A stretch of 64,000 nt of DNA. Origin: Kingdonia uniflora. Lineage: Eukaryota; Streptophyta; Magnoliopsida; Ranunculales; Circaeasteraceae. The notes under the pieces are model-generated. The model had not been told where the DNA came from and did no database searches. It worked only from the letters and a program-made list of their open reading frames with translations. This document shows, one piece after another, positions 47,701 to 56,946 of this stretch. A program made the translations under genes and the position numbers. Numbering within the stretch: the stretch's first letter is position 1; each line of letters opens with the position of its first letter. Location: positions 4,154,001 through 4,218,000 of the forward strand of contig JACGCM010001948.1 of NCBI GenBank assembly GCA_014058105.1, read 5' to 3'.

Positions 47701-50700
47701 GTAGACCCTGATTAGATATCGAATGGTGGTTATTTAAGATGAGTAAGATGTTGGAGTATATAGTGGGTCTAGACATATACTCCTCTTTTAGTCCCACATT
47801 GGTTAGTAATAAAAGTAGTTTAGTGACCCCCTGCTATATAAAGAGCAATAAAGCTTGTAATAACTAAAATCTTGGAATATCAATATTTTCCTCCCCTTCT
47901 TATTTCAACATGGTATAAGAGCATATTCGATCTTGTAGACGACTTAAGGGTTTTACGCTTCTGCTGACGGTGGCCTTTGTCGTCGTCGGGCAACTAAAGT
48001 ATGTTGTCTCTCTTCTTTTTTTCAATATTTTCAGCTTTTGAATTTTTTTTTAGGTTTGCTTCTTATTTAGTAAAACCGTAACGTTATTTCGCTTCACAAT
48101 GGCGGCCATGTTGCTTGAAGTCGACTTAGCATTATTTCAGTTTTCCACTTTCGTTTCCCCCATCAACTTAGTTTGACCTGATTGACTTGTTAAGCTCTCT
48201 CTCTATATCTATTATAGACTCGATTATCTCTTGTTTTTCGTGAAAGACATTTTTTTTGTACCTGTCACGAGATGCGATTTCTCTCTTTGGATCAAATGAA
48301 GGCGTTAACTACCTTCCATCACGATCATGAGATGCTTCTTTTTCTCAAGTGATTCATCACTCCTCGAGCAATTTTTATTTCCTAGAGTGATTTTTTCTTT
48401 TCCTCTAGTGATTATCTTATTTCTTTTTCGCCTAGTTCACAAGCTGTAGTTCAAAAATCGAGGGGTTTTTTAAGAGAGAATTGACAAGCCTTGATGATTT
48501 TTATCGCTTTCTCTAGTGATTTCTCTTTAAATCTCTATGATTTTTTACTACTTCTTTCATTGCTAATGCGGTTTGAGGTCTATATTCCTATCACTAGATG
48601 TAATATTTTCTATCATATTCTGTTGCGAGCTGCGATTCTTTTGTAGACCAGATGAAGATGTTGAATTCCTTCTACCACGGTCATCTTTTCCTCGAGTAAT
48701 CTCTTCCTCGAGTGCTTCTTTATTCCTTAAGTGATTCGTTCTTCCTCGAGTGATTATCTATTATTCGAGTATTTTGTTTTTCTTTCCCTCTCTCGAGTGA
48801 TCATCTCTACCTCTAGTGATTCTCTCTTTATCGACTGATCCTCTCTTTTACGGTCTTTTCACTTTTACCTGAGTGTCTCTATTTCCTCAGTATTTATTCA
48901 AAATATTCATATTATCCTTACGTGAGAAAATGGGCAAGTCGGAAGCTGCCGCTGATTTCACAACTTTTGGTTACGAAACCACGTGTGGGAAAAATGGCAA
49001 GTCGGATATTACTCGGATATTGCTGCCGCAAAAGGAAAAACTGGAAGAAGGTTTATGAGGGGGAGCTTCAATTTTTTATTAGTGAGGGAGTGATTGTATT
49101 TTTGTGCGGGACTATCTATTTGTTCTCTTATTGTCATCCACCTTAATACGAGCATGTTCGTATCAACGTGAAGGGGAGTGTTGGAGTATATAGTGTGTCT
49201 ACACATATACTCCTCCTTTAGTCTCATATTGGTTAATAATAGAAGTAGTTTAGTGACCCGTGCTATATAAAGAGCAGTAAAGCTTGTAACAATTAGATCT
49301 TGGAATATCAATATTTTCCTCCCCTTCTTATTTCAACAAAAGAAACACAAATCAATACATATTAAGCATAAAAAAAGATAAATGGTATCAAGGCAAAATA
49401 ATTTGAACAGACAAGTCTACCTCCAGGAACCAACTAACTTTGCCCCATAGAACTCCTCTGGCACCCCCTCATGAGTTGTTACAACCATAACCTACACCAA
49501 AGACAAAAATGAAGTTCATAATAAGACATTACACCAAAGTCGTATCTGCTACTATGTTCAAGACATGCATACATAAGAAGGCAACAATGAAGAATTTCCA
49601 AAAACAAGACTTGCAACACTAGTTAATGTGGTTTACCTTATCGGCAACAAACCCAATTATGCATTTCACTATAATTGAAACAATTTAGTCAGTTACACAT
49701 AGAGTCCCACATATCCACATGACATTTACACAAGGAATGGGTGTAATATGAATTTTTCTTTTCTTCCTTACCTTGTGATTATCCCATCGATACCCTTAGC
49801 AAACCCATTAAACATGTTAAAAACTACGTGCACGGAAGCTAAATTAACCTTGATTAATACTAAGCTCTCTCAATTGCATAAAATAAAGGTCAAAAGACAT
49901 AGGGTTTATGAGATTTACCCCAAACTCTACAATCTCCCTCTAAGGTTAAGTTTTTTCTCTCACTAAAACCAACATAGAAAATAAACTAAGCTTAGCTCTC
50001 TTTTATATGAGAAGAGACCTGACACAAATAGAAACCCTAGCTAGACTCTAATTAAGAGACTTCTCATAATTATAATGCAATTAAAGTAAATAGCAAGAAC
50101 TAAATAAGAAGGTGCGCACACGACGTACGAAACGTGCTGTGTGGTCGTACCCACGACCACGTGATTTATTAACTCTCCCCGTCTAAGAAGAGTTTAACCA
50201 CGAACTCTGGCAAGAAAACCAGTGAGAAAAATTTGTCTATGAATTTTGAAGACAGAAGGAGCAACCCTGAGCATACGACAGCTGCAAGTTCTTCCACGGT
50301 ACTTTTCCATTAATTCTGGTTGCATAACAAAACACAATCTTGAACTCAAAAGAGGTACCTCCAAGAATATGACAATTGCGAATCCGTCCACGGTACTTGC
50401 CGCACCCAATAACTCTGCATGCGGAACAAAATATTTTGCCAAAAACCTTAGAGGTAACATTATTCACATTCCCCAAAAATCTATTTACCTCCATACTTGA
50501 ACGAGCCTCCATCTCCTGCCAAAACGGATCTACAAAGTCGAAAGAACGAACTAGAAACTCTATCCAATAAGGGTCAACATACGGAATTATGTTACATACA
50601 CCCGGCTGTGAGAAATTACACCCTCATGGTTCCCAAATGTGTCCCTGCATATTGCCATAACTAATTGCCCTCTCCTAACTCGCTTTGCGAGCAATCTTCC

Positions 50701-53700
50701 ACTGTTTTGTTCTCTTCTCTGACTTCTCCGACGAATTTTTATCAACCATGTCCGTCGTCGGCTTGGTCGGAACCCGCAATCCCCTCGCTTGATATGTGCT
50801 CGCCTCAAGTCGGTTACGGCAACTCCGGTTAGCGTCGGGTCGACGTCTAAGGGTGCCTATGGCGTGCCCGCGTCGAGTTCGTGGGTCCACGACCACCCTT
50901 TCTCGATGTTATTATGATCCAAATATTTTAGTTTTGTAAGTTGCTGCAGTGGCATGCCCGTGCCACTCAAAGACATTCCCTACCTAGTGTTCATTGCTAC
51001 CGTCCTCGTGCCTGTCGCACACTACCACGTGTCCTTCCATGCTGCAGGCATGCTTTGACCCGTGTCCATCACACTTTTCCCCGTGCCCTGTCTATCCTGC
51101 CTGATGCCCTTACTCGTACCTGCCCCATGCCCAACATACCATACCCATGCGACATGCCCACGTCTTCTCCCAAAAATTTCTTGTTCGTTTCGCCCTCAAT
51201 TTCACATCTTTCGCGGACCTCAGCGGCGATAGAGACCTCTCTCTCCGGGATTTCGGCCGCCTTAGTCACCGGTGATCTTTCCTCCGTCGTTGGCAATGCA
51301 ATCAATTCCCCTCCGATCATTTTTTGAATTCTTGACAAGGATTTGGATTGTAGTTGATATTCTTTGGTTGGGCTTCCTGATAATTGGAAATCGCTGATCA
51401 TGTGAACCTCTTGCATCAATATCGCAACCTTCCCATCGGACTTTGACCGAAAACTCTTCGACACGTCTTCGTCTTTCCTACCTACTAGATTAATCGCAAT
51501 GTGAACCTCTCTCTCCGTCGTCTCTTCGAGGTATTTTATCTCCAAACCATCTCCATCAAATTTCTATGAATTCTCTGTCACAACTCCCACAATCTCATTA
51601 GAGTTCTTAAGCATCTCTAACGCCTCCCTTGTCAGATCTTTTTTAAAACATAAAAATATTTGCATTCCATGATGATTTAGAATCCATACTTCATTGGCTT
51701 TTCTCCATAAAAGTACGCCTTTGTCCTTTTCAAATCTTTGTTCTATCCAATTTTCCATGTAATCTTCTACTTTGTAGTCTTTCTACCCGAACTTGTCCCA
51801 TAATCCTTCTAAATCTTCTTGGATTAACATCGCAGTAGCAGAAATCATTATAGCAACGCAGATCACTGCAGCAGATGCAGAAATTACTGTAGCGACGAAG
51901 AAATCACTGTAGCAGATACTTAAATCACTGTATCAATGCATAAATCACTGTAATATATTCCTGAAATCACTGTAGCAGTCAATAAAAAAAATCCCCCACA
52001 CAATCTTGCTAGCTCTAGTACCAATTTGTTAAAAACTGCGCAGAAACTAAATTAACATTGATTAATATTAAGTTCTCTCAATTGCATAAAATAAAGGTCA
52101 AAAGATCTAGAATTTATGAGATTTACCCCAAACTCTACAATCTCTCTCTCTAAGGCTAAGCATTTTCTCTTACTAAAATCAACATAGAAAATAAACTAAG
52201 CTTAGGTTCTCTTTTATAATTAGGAGACTTCTCCTAATTATAATGCAATTAAAGTAAATAGCAAAAACTAAATAAGAAGGTGCGCACACAACGTACTAAA
52301 TGTGCTATGTGTAGTCGTGGGTACGACCACATGACTTATCAAAACAACAAACACTTCACATCTCTTCTAGCCCTTTATCGAGATATGCATTCTTCCTCTC
52401 AAACCCCTTAGCATGTCTATTGACTCCAAGCACCTCTCTTGGTGTCTCCACCTCAAATCCAAATTTAGGGTTGTATGTCTTTCAACCATTCTAGTTTTAG
52501 TGACCTGAACCTAATTTTATAATGGGACTCAAAGGCCACTAGAAAATTTTCAAATCCAGAAATCAGAGCTTACGCTTTAGGCAAATTAAGTCAAGATGGA
52601 TAACCTAAATTGGCTATATCGATTATGGAGTGACATAATATAACAAATCTCAATAGTTAAATGTGACCCAATGGGAATAGAAGGTGGAGGACATTGCTAA
52701 TAAAGACACCCCACGTCGCAAAGAATCTGTGATAATCCAATCCATCAAGAATGTAATAATTAAAGCATAAATTACCTCATCTCCCATTTCCCTTAGATAT
52801 TTGATAAAATTCTGGAAACGATTTTTATATCCAGAGACATAACTGCAAATAAATATGTACCAGCTACTTGTTAGTGGAGTGAGATACTCAACAATTTTAA
52901 GCAAAATAGTATAATGACAGGCGTCTTCATATTTCTAAGCTACTCAACATAATATCCTAAATGAGTCAATCAAAATATAGTCGTAAATTTCAAATTATCC
53001 AAAACATTTACGGCAAATCAAAGTAGAGAAAAGCTTCCAGACACATTTGCTTTGCAGCCAAGAAAGAAAATGGACATAGGATAATTAAAATAGCAGGATT
53101 AAACATCAAATATGTAATGTACCAAATGATGCAAGAGATGATTTGGGAAAAGTAATGAGCAGGTTAGTGAAATGATATTGATACACTAATAAAAGTCAAC
53201 CCACGAAAAGCAGAAATATATAGTATCCCATGAAATTAGAACCAAGTGAAGAAGAAAAAACGTTAAAACAAATAGTGAAAACAATAAACTCACTTGAAAT
53301 GCAAGAAAATTACGAAACTACTTCAACTCATAATCTCAAAAACCCGACAAACATTGCGACGATTTAAAGCCTATAATATAAAAAGGCTAACAGCTGTAAG
53401 ATTAGAGTCACTTAAGCATACTTTTCTGGAAAGTGTCCATGGTAAAAAATTGTGATGTTGGTTGCTATAAATTTTTGGCTTTAAGATTAATGAGAGTGGT
53501 TTTAATGCTGTGTTCTCCCTAGCAGGCGGACTTGCATGAGAGAGTTGTGGATTGATGAGATTCTGGCTGTTCTAAATGAAATTTGGCAGGCAAAAAACAT
53601 TATACATGAAACAAACATTGTCCTGATGGTCACGGTGCCGCACTCTCTTATCAAATTCATAAGAAAATTTGCTTGGGGATCCAAGGCAACAACGAAGAAC

Positions 53701-54721
53701 AAGCTTTTTGATCTCTCTTAGACTTCCAGTCAGACTAGGAAGAGCTCCTAATATAACCGCAGGTGGACCAAATCAAGCCTAGTGTTATTAAAATAGATTT
53801 TGATAGATCTAGTATTAGCAATCCAGGCGCATTTTGGAGCTATACTTAAAGACCATAGTGGAGCAGTTAAAGGGGTCATGGTAAAGAGTTAAGGCGCGAC
53901 AGCCTCTTAGTTAGTAGAGTGTGCTTGCATTGTAGCAGCCCCGTCATGGGCTGGCACAGTGTTAAAGCTGTGACAATTGGAATTTTGTAATGCCTAATTT
54001 CTTTATGGCATCATTGAAGGGAAGTAAATTTTTGAGCTGATGCTTGTGCCAAGAGGGCTAGTTCTTTGCCTACGGAAACAATGGAATGATGGTTTATACT
54101 GTTATGCCTGATATTTTTTTAAAGAAGATTAAAGACGGTGATCCGGAATACGTTAGATTTTGTTAATTGCTAGCTGCAAATTATTTCCCCTCGCTTAGCT
54201 TCTTTTCTTTTGCATTTCTTTCTAATTATCAATACTACTGGGGAAAAAGAAAACATTGAGTTTATACACAATCAGAAACACTATCACATAAGAGACTCAG
54301 TAGAGCTAAAAGCGACCAATTAACAGCTAAAACTACATTTCAATCAAATTATGCTAAAAAAATACTCATTACTGAATTTAAACACTCACGCGAAAGGAGA
54401 AGGCTCGACGAAGAGAACGATACGCCTGGGCTTTGAATTCACCACTGTATCATCCAGAAGAGGTGCTGAAAGAGGTCCCTCTTCTTCAGTAATTGACATA
54501 GTTTCGTTTCTTGAAACTTGTACAACAATCTTTCCCTTATTTGCTACAACAACAGAAGATTTTTCTGAGCTAATAAAACGAAAGGGGTGTTTTAGTTTCG
54601 TCCTTGAAGGAGGATGAAATGTGATACTAGTATTAGAAGAGAACATATGCAAAGAAGAACAGGTTGTTTTTGTTGTTGTGGAAAGAGCAAGAGAGGGATT
54701 TATAGAGAGAGAAGTATTCAT
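32756..54721 (-). CDS. SQD2: Sulfoquinovosyltransferase (sulfolipid synthase), chloroplast
   Basis: Transfers sulfoquinovose from UDP-sulfoquinovose to diacylglycerol, the last step of SQDG synthesis in plastids. Exons (minus): 54721-54390, 52842-52776, 49491-49421, 37720-37603, 36802-36729, 36625-36570, 36477-36394, 35198-35111, 35022-34945, 34016-33960, 33251-32756. All junctions are GT-AG and join in frame to 506 residues (Arabidopsis about 510). Residues 1 to about 70 are a Ser/Thr-rich transit peptide. AYVSGYKNRFQNFIKYLREM is the GT-B N-lobe start; SYHTHVP and IHVGRIGVEKS follow. The GT4 E-x7-E pair is E382/E390 in PSESETLGLVVLEAMSSG, and IWFWRKK is near the end. Introns 2 and 3 (3.3 and 11.7 kb) are swollen by transposons. 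Intron 8 has a weak donor (GTTTGG). Confidence 0.96.
38166..38219. repeat. Exact 27-bp tandem duplication in SQD2 intron 3
   Basis: GAAAGATACAATAAGCAATA plus seven further bases occurs twice without interruption (38166-38192 and 38193-38219). The identity of the two copies indicates a recent local duplication, useful as a length marker. Confidence 0.9.
38705..39175 (+). CDS. Gag-like ORF of element E1
   Basis: 156 codons from MRKKTPKKTVVV. The block HFEETTEREVHRAIDLVGGK is shared with E2 (YLEETTEREVHIAINLVGRK), followed by SRSKDNEEVV / RSKSDGKVAI, so the frame is conserved between two separate insertions. It is Lys/Glu-rich with a probable helix early on, and has no zinc knuckle. Position after the PBS suggests the structural protein of a non-autonomous family. 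Confidence 0.55.
   Translation: MRKKTPKKTVVVTESNRELTELNKMMSKQLDVMFAKLRTLASFDGDRRLADAVEDEVDIREKKIVEKARLEAGVVTEDSKKFDKDGLGMKHFEETTEREVHRAIDLVGGKNGDMSKSSRSKDNEEVVTLMREVHMINDSNRQEAQPKKTNPNPKPL
39300..39455. repeat. Array of GTTC(A/G)AACGA motifs in E1
   Basis: Five copies of a CGTTC(A/G)AAC(A/G)A-type motif (e.g. CATTCGAACGACTT, TGTTCAAACGACTT, CGTTCAAACGAGTC) within 150 bp. The core TTCGAA is palindromic. It is downstream of the gag-like frame inside E1. Confidence 0.6.
40511..40823 (+). CDS. 3' ORF segment of E1 with GKYRGR domain
   Basis: A frame that contains SLDPFLRKAKCFSMEITQFF and GYGKYRGRVYNRDILGATSS, then runs to the 3' LTR. E2 carries the matching GCGKYRGRIRNCHILGGTSF in its equivalent place. 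Two independent copies keep the residues G-KYRGR-N-ILG-TS. Whether the frame is translated on its own or joined to the upstream gag is unknown. Confidence 0.4.
41550..42326 (+). pseudogene. LINE-like remnant, 5' part
   Basis: Sequence left of the LTR element at 42332, which continues at 46861 once that element and its AATAC duplication are set aside. It contains a Lys-rich coding-like stretch (AKAKNAKKNKAVKNKK) of the kind found in plant L1 ORF1 proteins. Several stops break it. The 5' limit is not defined. Confidence 0.4.
42332..46855 (+). mobile_element. Non-autonomous LTR element with 0.8-kb LTRs, SQD2 intron 3
   Basis: 5' LTR 42332-43154 and 3' LTR 46027-46855, both starting TGTGACGCCCTACCAAACGC. 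The exact AATAC duplication is at 42327-42331 and 46856-46860. PBS TGGTATCAGAGCAAGGCTTG follows the 5' LTR and the polypurine AAGTGTGGGAGGG precedes the 3' LTR. The 2.87-kb interior has no gag, protease or RT frame and only short ORFs, so this is a large non-autonomous (LARD-like) element. The LTRs are nearly identical by eye, suggesting a recent insertion. It lies in LINE-like sequence. Confidence 0.88.
46861..47690 (+). pseudogene. LINE-like remnant, 3' part
   Basis: Continues the segment that ends at 42326. LPKRRDRKKGKKS resembles the basic end of an L1 ORF1. The ATG near 46991 followed by AAATACATTATT matches an ORF2 endonuclease start (MKxIxWNxRG) with base changes. The frame is broken within a few dozen codons. 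An A-rich stretch near 47665 could be its 3' end. Confidence 0.4.
47749..49338 (+). mobile_element. TRIM-like element, SQD2 intron 3
   Basis: Terminal repeats of about 160 bp (47749-47910 and 49179-49338), TGTTGGAGTATATAG to TTATTTCAACA. PBS TGGTATAAGAGC follows the first and a purine run AAGGGGAG precedes the second. The 1.27-kb interior is T-rich with repeated CGAGTGAT-type motifs and has no ORF of note. Flanks TAAGA and AAAGA match at four of five bases. The second repeat ends 82 bp from exon 3. Confidence 0.8.
48300..48850. repeat. Degenerate CTCGAGTGAT array inside the TRIM
   Basis: More than ten variants of (C)TCGAGTGATT(C)TCT are spread over 550 bp of the TRIM interior, e.g. CCTCGAGTGATTATC, ATTCGAGTATTTTG, CTCTCGAGTGATCATC. 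They form a pyrimidine-rich, non-coding array. Confidence 0.55.
50194..50512 (-). pseudogene. 3' ORF segment of E2 with duplicated GKYRGR motif
   Basis: Counterpart of the E1 3' frame: ACRVIGCGKYRGRIRNCHIL, then a second copy of the motif, EKYRGRTCSCRMLR, reached by a frameshift. The DNA shows a direct repeat of about 66 bp (GCAAGTACCGTGGACGGATT and GAAAAGTACCGTGGAAGAAC). E1 has a single copy of the motif. Confidence 0.45.
51069..51545 (-). CDS. Gag-like ORF of element E2
   Basis: 158 codons. YLEETTEREVHIAINLVGRK aligns with E1 HFEETTEREVHRAIDLVGGK. After an apparent indel the frame here runs on through MIGGELIALPTTEERSPVTK, whose E1 counterpart is MIGEELNSSPLTKERSSVTR in a separate frame. 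Its true start would be upstream (about 51.8 kb) but stops intervene. It is conserved with E1 only at the level of the element family. Confidence 0.5.
   Translation of the reverse strand: MEIKYLEETTEREVHIAINLVGRKDEDVSKSFRSKSDGKVAILMQEVHMISDFQLSGSPTKEYQLQSKSLSRIQKMIGGELIALPTTEERSPVTKAAEIPEREVSIAAEVRERCEIEGETNKKFLGEDVGMSHGYGMLGMGQVRVRASGRIDRARGKV
51830..51990. repeat. Degenerate AAATCACTGTAGCAG tandem array in E2
   Basis: About seven variants of AAATCACTGTAGCAG (e.g. AGATCACTGCAGCAG, AAATCACTGTATCAA) spaced 20-28 bp, just inside the PBS end of E2. No equivalent is visible in E1, so it expanded within this copy or subfamily. Confidence 0.7.
53430..54245 (+). pseudogene. LINE ORF2 3' remnant in SQD2 intron 1
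   Basis: Plus-strand frames show the zf-RVT/RNase H end of a plant L1. MRELWIDEILAVLNEIWQAK comes first. AHFGAILKDHSGAVKGVMVK matches the RNase H xFGGxxRDxxG segment, and VECACIVAA follows. A TTTTCTTTTGCATTTCTTTC tail closes it near 54220. Several stops and shifts break it. It lies antisense to SQD2. Confidence 0.6.
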
Positions 54722-54778
54722 GATTGTATAATAAGAAAGAGAGATGATTGTTTGGGTTTTGAAGGAAAGAACCTTAGT

Positions 54779-54786
54779 GGATATTC
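54779..54786 (-). promoter_or_regulatory. P1BS motif (PHR1 site) 58 bp upstream of SQD2 ATG
   Basis: GGATATTC fits the PHR1-binding consensus GNATATNC, which is palindromic. Phosphate-starvation genes including sulfolipid genes are known to use it. Confidence 0.6.
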
Positions 54787-54848
54787 GTCTAAGAGATAGA
54801 TAGACTACTAACTACTAACTGCAATAAGGGAGAGAGAGAATATGTTGA

Positions 54849-54856
54849 GTATATGC
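54849..54856 (-). promoter_or_regulatory. Second P1BS motif upstream of SQD2
   Basis: GTATATGC also fits GNATATNC. It lies 128 bp upstream of the start codon and 63 bp from the first site. Two exact matches in so short a stretch are unlikely by chance. Confidence 0.6.
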
Positions 54857-54861
54857 TGTAA

Positions 54862-56079
54862 ATGAGGATGAAGAAGAAGTTCTTCTTTGAAGGGACAAAA
54901 ATAATTATAATTATAAAAAAAAATACCAATTTCCTCTTCAAATTGGTTGATCAGATCATATCAGATCATATCAGAATAGTGAGTTTGTTTCATGGGTTTT
55001 TTGGGTCCCCATTTCTTAGATCCAACAGATCATGGCCCATTCAATCAACCAAACCAGGGAAAACAAAATTGATGTCATGTAACACCCCCATGTGGTGATG
55101 GAGCAACCATCACTTAAGATTCCTGCTGGGTAAATGGTTCTTAACTTAAGTTAGGATATTACTCTACTTGTCAAAGTTAAGTTAGGATATTACTCTACTT
55201 GTTAACGAGGCCGAAACAAAATCTCTTACATTTGTTGGAAGTGGTTAAGTGGGGACAATATCGGTGCACGACATGTCACCACCACTAGCTCTTTTTTTCC
55301 CTAATTGATTTTCATAACCATTGCTAGGCGCACGCAAACATGTACACTACGACCTGTATCTAGCTCGAAGTTCAAGTGTACAATGAATGGGCCTATTTAC
55401 ATGAGAAGTTTCTATTACTCTTGGAGAAGGGAGTGATCCTTATCTCCCATCAAGTCATGTTCTAAACAAGCAGTTACATAAGATGATCTTTGAAGTACTC
55501 GCCAATTATTCAGAAGAAAAAGACTCAAACTTCTCTGCAGAAAACATGTGTTAAGATCACATACAACATTTAAAAGAGTATATATACAGTGCAGAGGGGG
55601 GGGGGGACACCAAAATGAAGTGTCTACGGTCAGCCTGATGACAAAAATGAAAAGAAGATAACTCCACACAATAAACCACTCGACTTCCATTTCTCAGCTT
55701 CTACCAGGTTCATTGATCAATGTGCAGTAGGCTGCTGGTTCTACTTCGTGTTGTATCACTGTTGAAAAAAAAACCTCCCGAAGTCTCCCTCACAACTAAA
55801 CACCTTCAAGGAAAACTTCCATCTTGCACAAAACTTGGCATTTTAATCTTGCTCACAGAAGATTAACGTCTGAGAACGCAAATAATGTTTGGTGAGCGTA
55901 CATATTTCAGAAACTTGTGGGAAAATAAATGTTATCAACAAGAATATATTTTAGTTATGTGAGTAAAATAATATTAATGAAAACTGAACTTGAAATTTAG
56001 AGAGAAACAACTTACAATGGCTTGAAATTGCATGTTCCTGCAAAACTTCCAAAGGGGTGGGTGCAGCGCAGATACTCTC
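54862..56079. other. SQD2 promoter region and PIG-C 3' flank
   Basis: No coding sequence seen. Contains repeated ATCAGATCAT strings at about 54950-54975, a two-copy tandem repeat at 55146-55202 and a run of G at about 55597-55607. PIG-C ends at 56080 on the same strand, so both genes are transcribed leftward. Confidence 0.5.
55146..55202. repeat. Two-copy tandem repeat in the SQD2 promoter
   Basis: TTAAGTTAGGATATTACTCT plus six more bases (CTACTTGT region) occurs at 55146-55171 and 55177-55202, period 31 bp. It is about 430 bp upstream of the SQD2 start codon. Confidence 0.85.
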
Positions 56080-56946
56080 TTATTCGGTTATATCAAAACA
56101 AAGCTTAGCTTCATCCCAAGGCCCATTGATCTCAAACTTGTATTCTTGAATTCTGATAAGCCAGTATGGACACACGACATTGACAAAAACCAACAGACCA
56201 AGTAACAGAGAAAATATCATTTTGTGAAACGTAAATATCAAGCCCAAGGTCATGACCATTAACCCAGATGAGAACCAGAGGTGTAACCTAAAAGAAAACT
56301 TCTTGATGCAATTAGTAATAAGTGGGGCAAAGAGGAAAACTTGCAGAGAGAATAACACAATTGCAAACACGTGGAGCCTTGATGGCAGGCGAGAAGCAAT
56401 TAGAACCGATGCTACAATTGAAGCATTTAAGGAAATGTTGCCTGTCAAGGTTGGGTTGGAGTAGTCATGCAAAAAGAGATGAAGTATGAGAAGTGAAACT
56501 GTTAGTGCCCAAATTGAGTCTGAGCTGATGGACCGAGTGAGAGTCTGATAGATAGGAGCCAAAATATACAATCCACAAATAAATAAAGAAATATTAAGTA
56601 GATAATGGAGGAGGAGGAGAAAGGAGAGTGTTTTTGCAGTTAGGAGGAGAACTAGAAAACCTGAAACTAGAAGCCCTGTATCTAGAAGCAACAGAGAAGT
56701 CTCACTAATAGTGGACCCTAGTGTGTAGGTCCAAACACAAACTACAAGTGCAACAATGCATAGATATTGAGAGATAGAAACAGAATCATGCATAACTTTC
56801 AACATGTCTCGCTTCACAAGGTTGGCATTCATGACCATGCCCTCAAGAAATGACTCGTCCGTGTAGTTATCATCATACCCAGGTTGCATCCCGCCATAAG
56901 CCACTTTCCTCCATTTGCGCCGGGAGGGAGATGGATTTTCCTCCAT
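56080..56946 (-). CDS. SETH1: PIG-C / SETH1, subunit of GPI-GlcNAc transferase
   Basis: Membrane subunit of the ER complex that adds GlcNAc to phosphatidylinositol, the first step of GPI-anchor synthesis; in Arabidopsis loss of SETH1 blocks pollen germination and tube growth. 288 residues (Arabidopsis about 300). The hallmark PIG-C N terminus [20 protein letters not shown], then [18 protein letters not shown] and [15 protein letters not shown], is followed by about six to eight hydrophobic helices between residues 58 and 268. The family ending [12 protein letters not shown] is present. The ATG at 56946 is the first in frame and matches the family start. Single coding exon. A TTTGCAGG-like site on the minus strand near 57055 may be a 5'-UTR acceptor. 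It is upstream of, and co-oriented with, SQD2. Confidence 0.95.
   Translation of the reverse strand: MEENPSPSRRKWRKVAYGGMQPGYDDNYTDESFLEGMVMNANLVKRDMLKVMHDSVSISQYLCIVALVVCVWTYTLGSTISETSLLLLDTGLLVSGFLVLLLTAKTLSFLLLLHYLLNISLFICGLYILAPIYQTLTRSISSDSIWALTVSLLILHLFLHDYSNPTLTGNISLNASIVASVLIASRLPSRLHVFAIVLFSLQVFLFAPLITNCIKKFSFRLHLWFSSGLMVMTLGLIFTFHKMIFSLLLGLLVFVNVVCPYWLIRIQEYKFEINGPWDEAKLCFDITE

Larger units (their letters stand above)
37721..49420 (-). other. SQD2 intron 3 (11.7 kb), filled with transposons
   Basis: Flanked by exon 3 (donor GTAGAC) and exon 4 (acceptor TTTACAG). It holds, from low to high coordinate: a 27-bp tandem duplication, non-autonomous LTR element E1, LINE-like sequence split by a 4.5-kb LTR element, and a TRIM element. 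Roughly 9 kb of the 11.7 kb is repetitive by direct evidence. The gene must be transcribed through all of it. Confidence 0.85.
49815..52341 (-). mobile_element. Non-autonomous LTR retrotransposon E2, SQD2 intron 2
   Basis: Read on the minus strand: 5' LTR 52341-52027, PBS TTGGTACTAGAGC, interior, polypurine AGACGGGGAGAG, 3' LTR 50172-49815. The exact AAACA duplication is at 49810-49814 and 52342-52346. The LTRs match those of E1, but the terminal TG of the 3' LTR has become TT. E2 is in the same orientation as SQD2, opposite to E1. Its interior carries only gag-like pieces. Confidence 0.88.
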
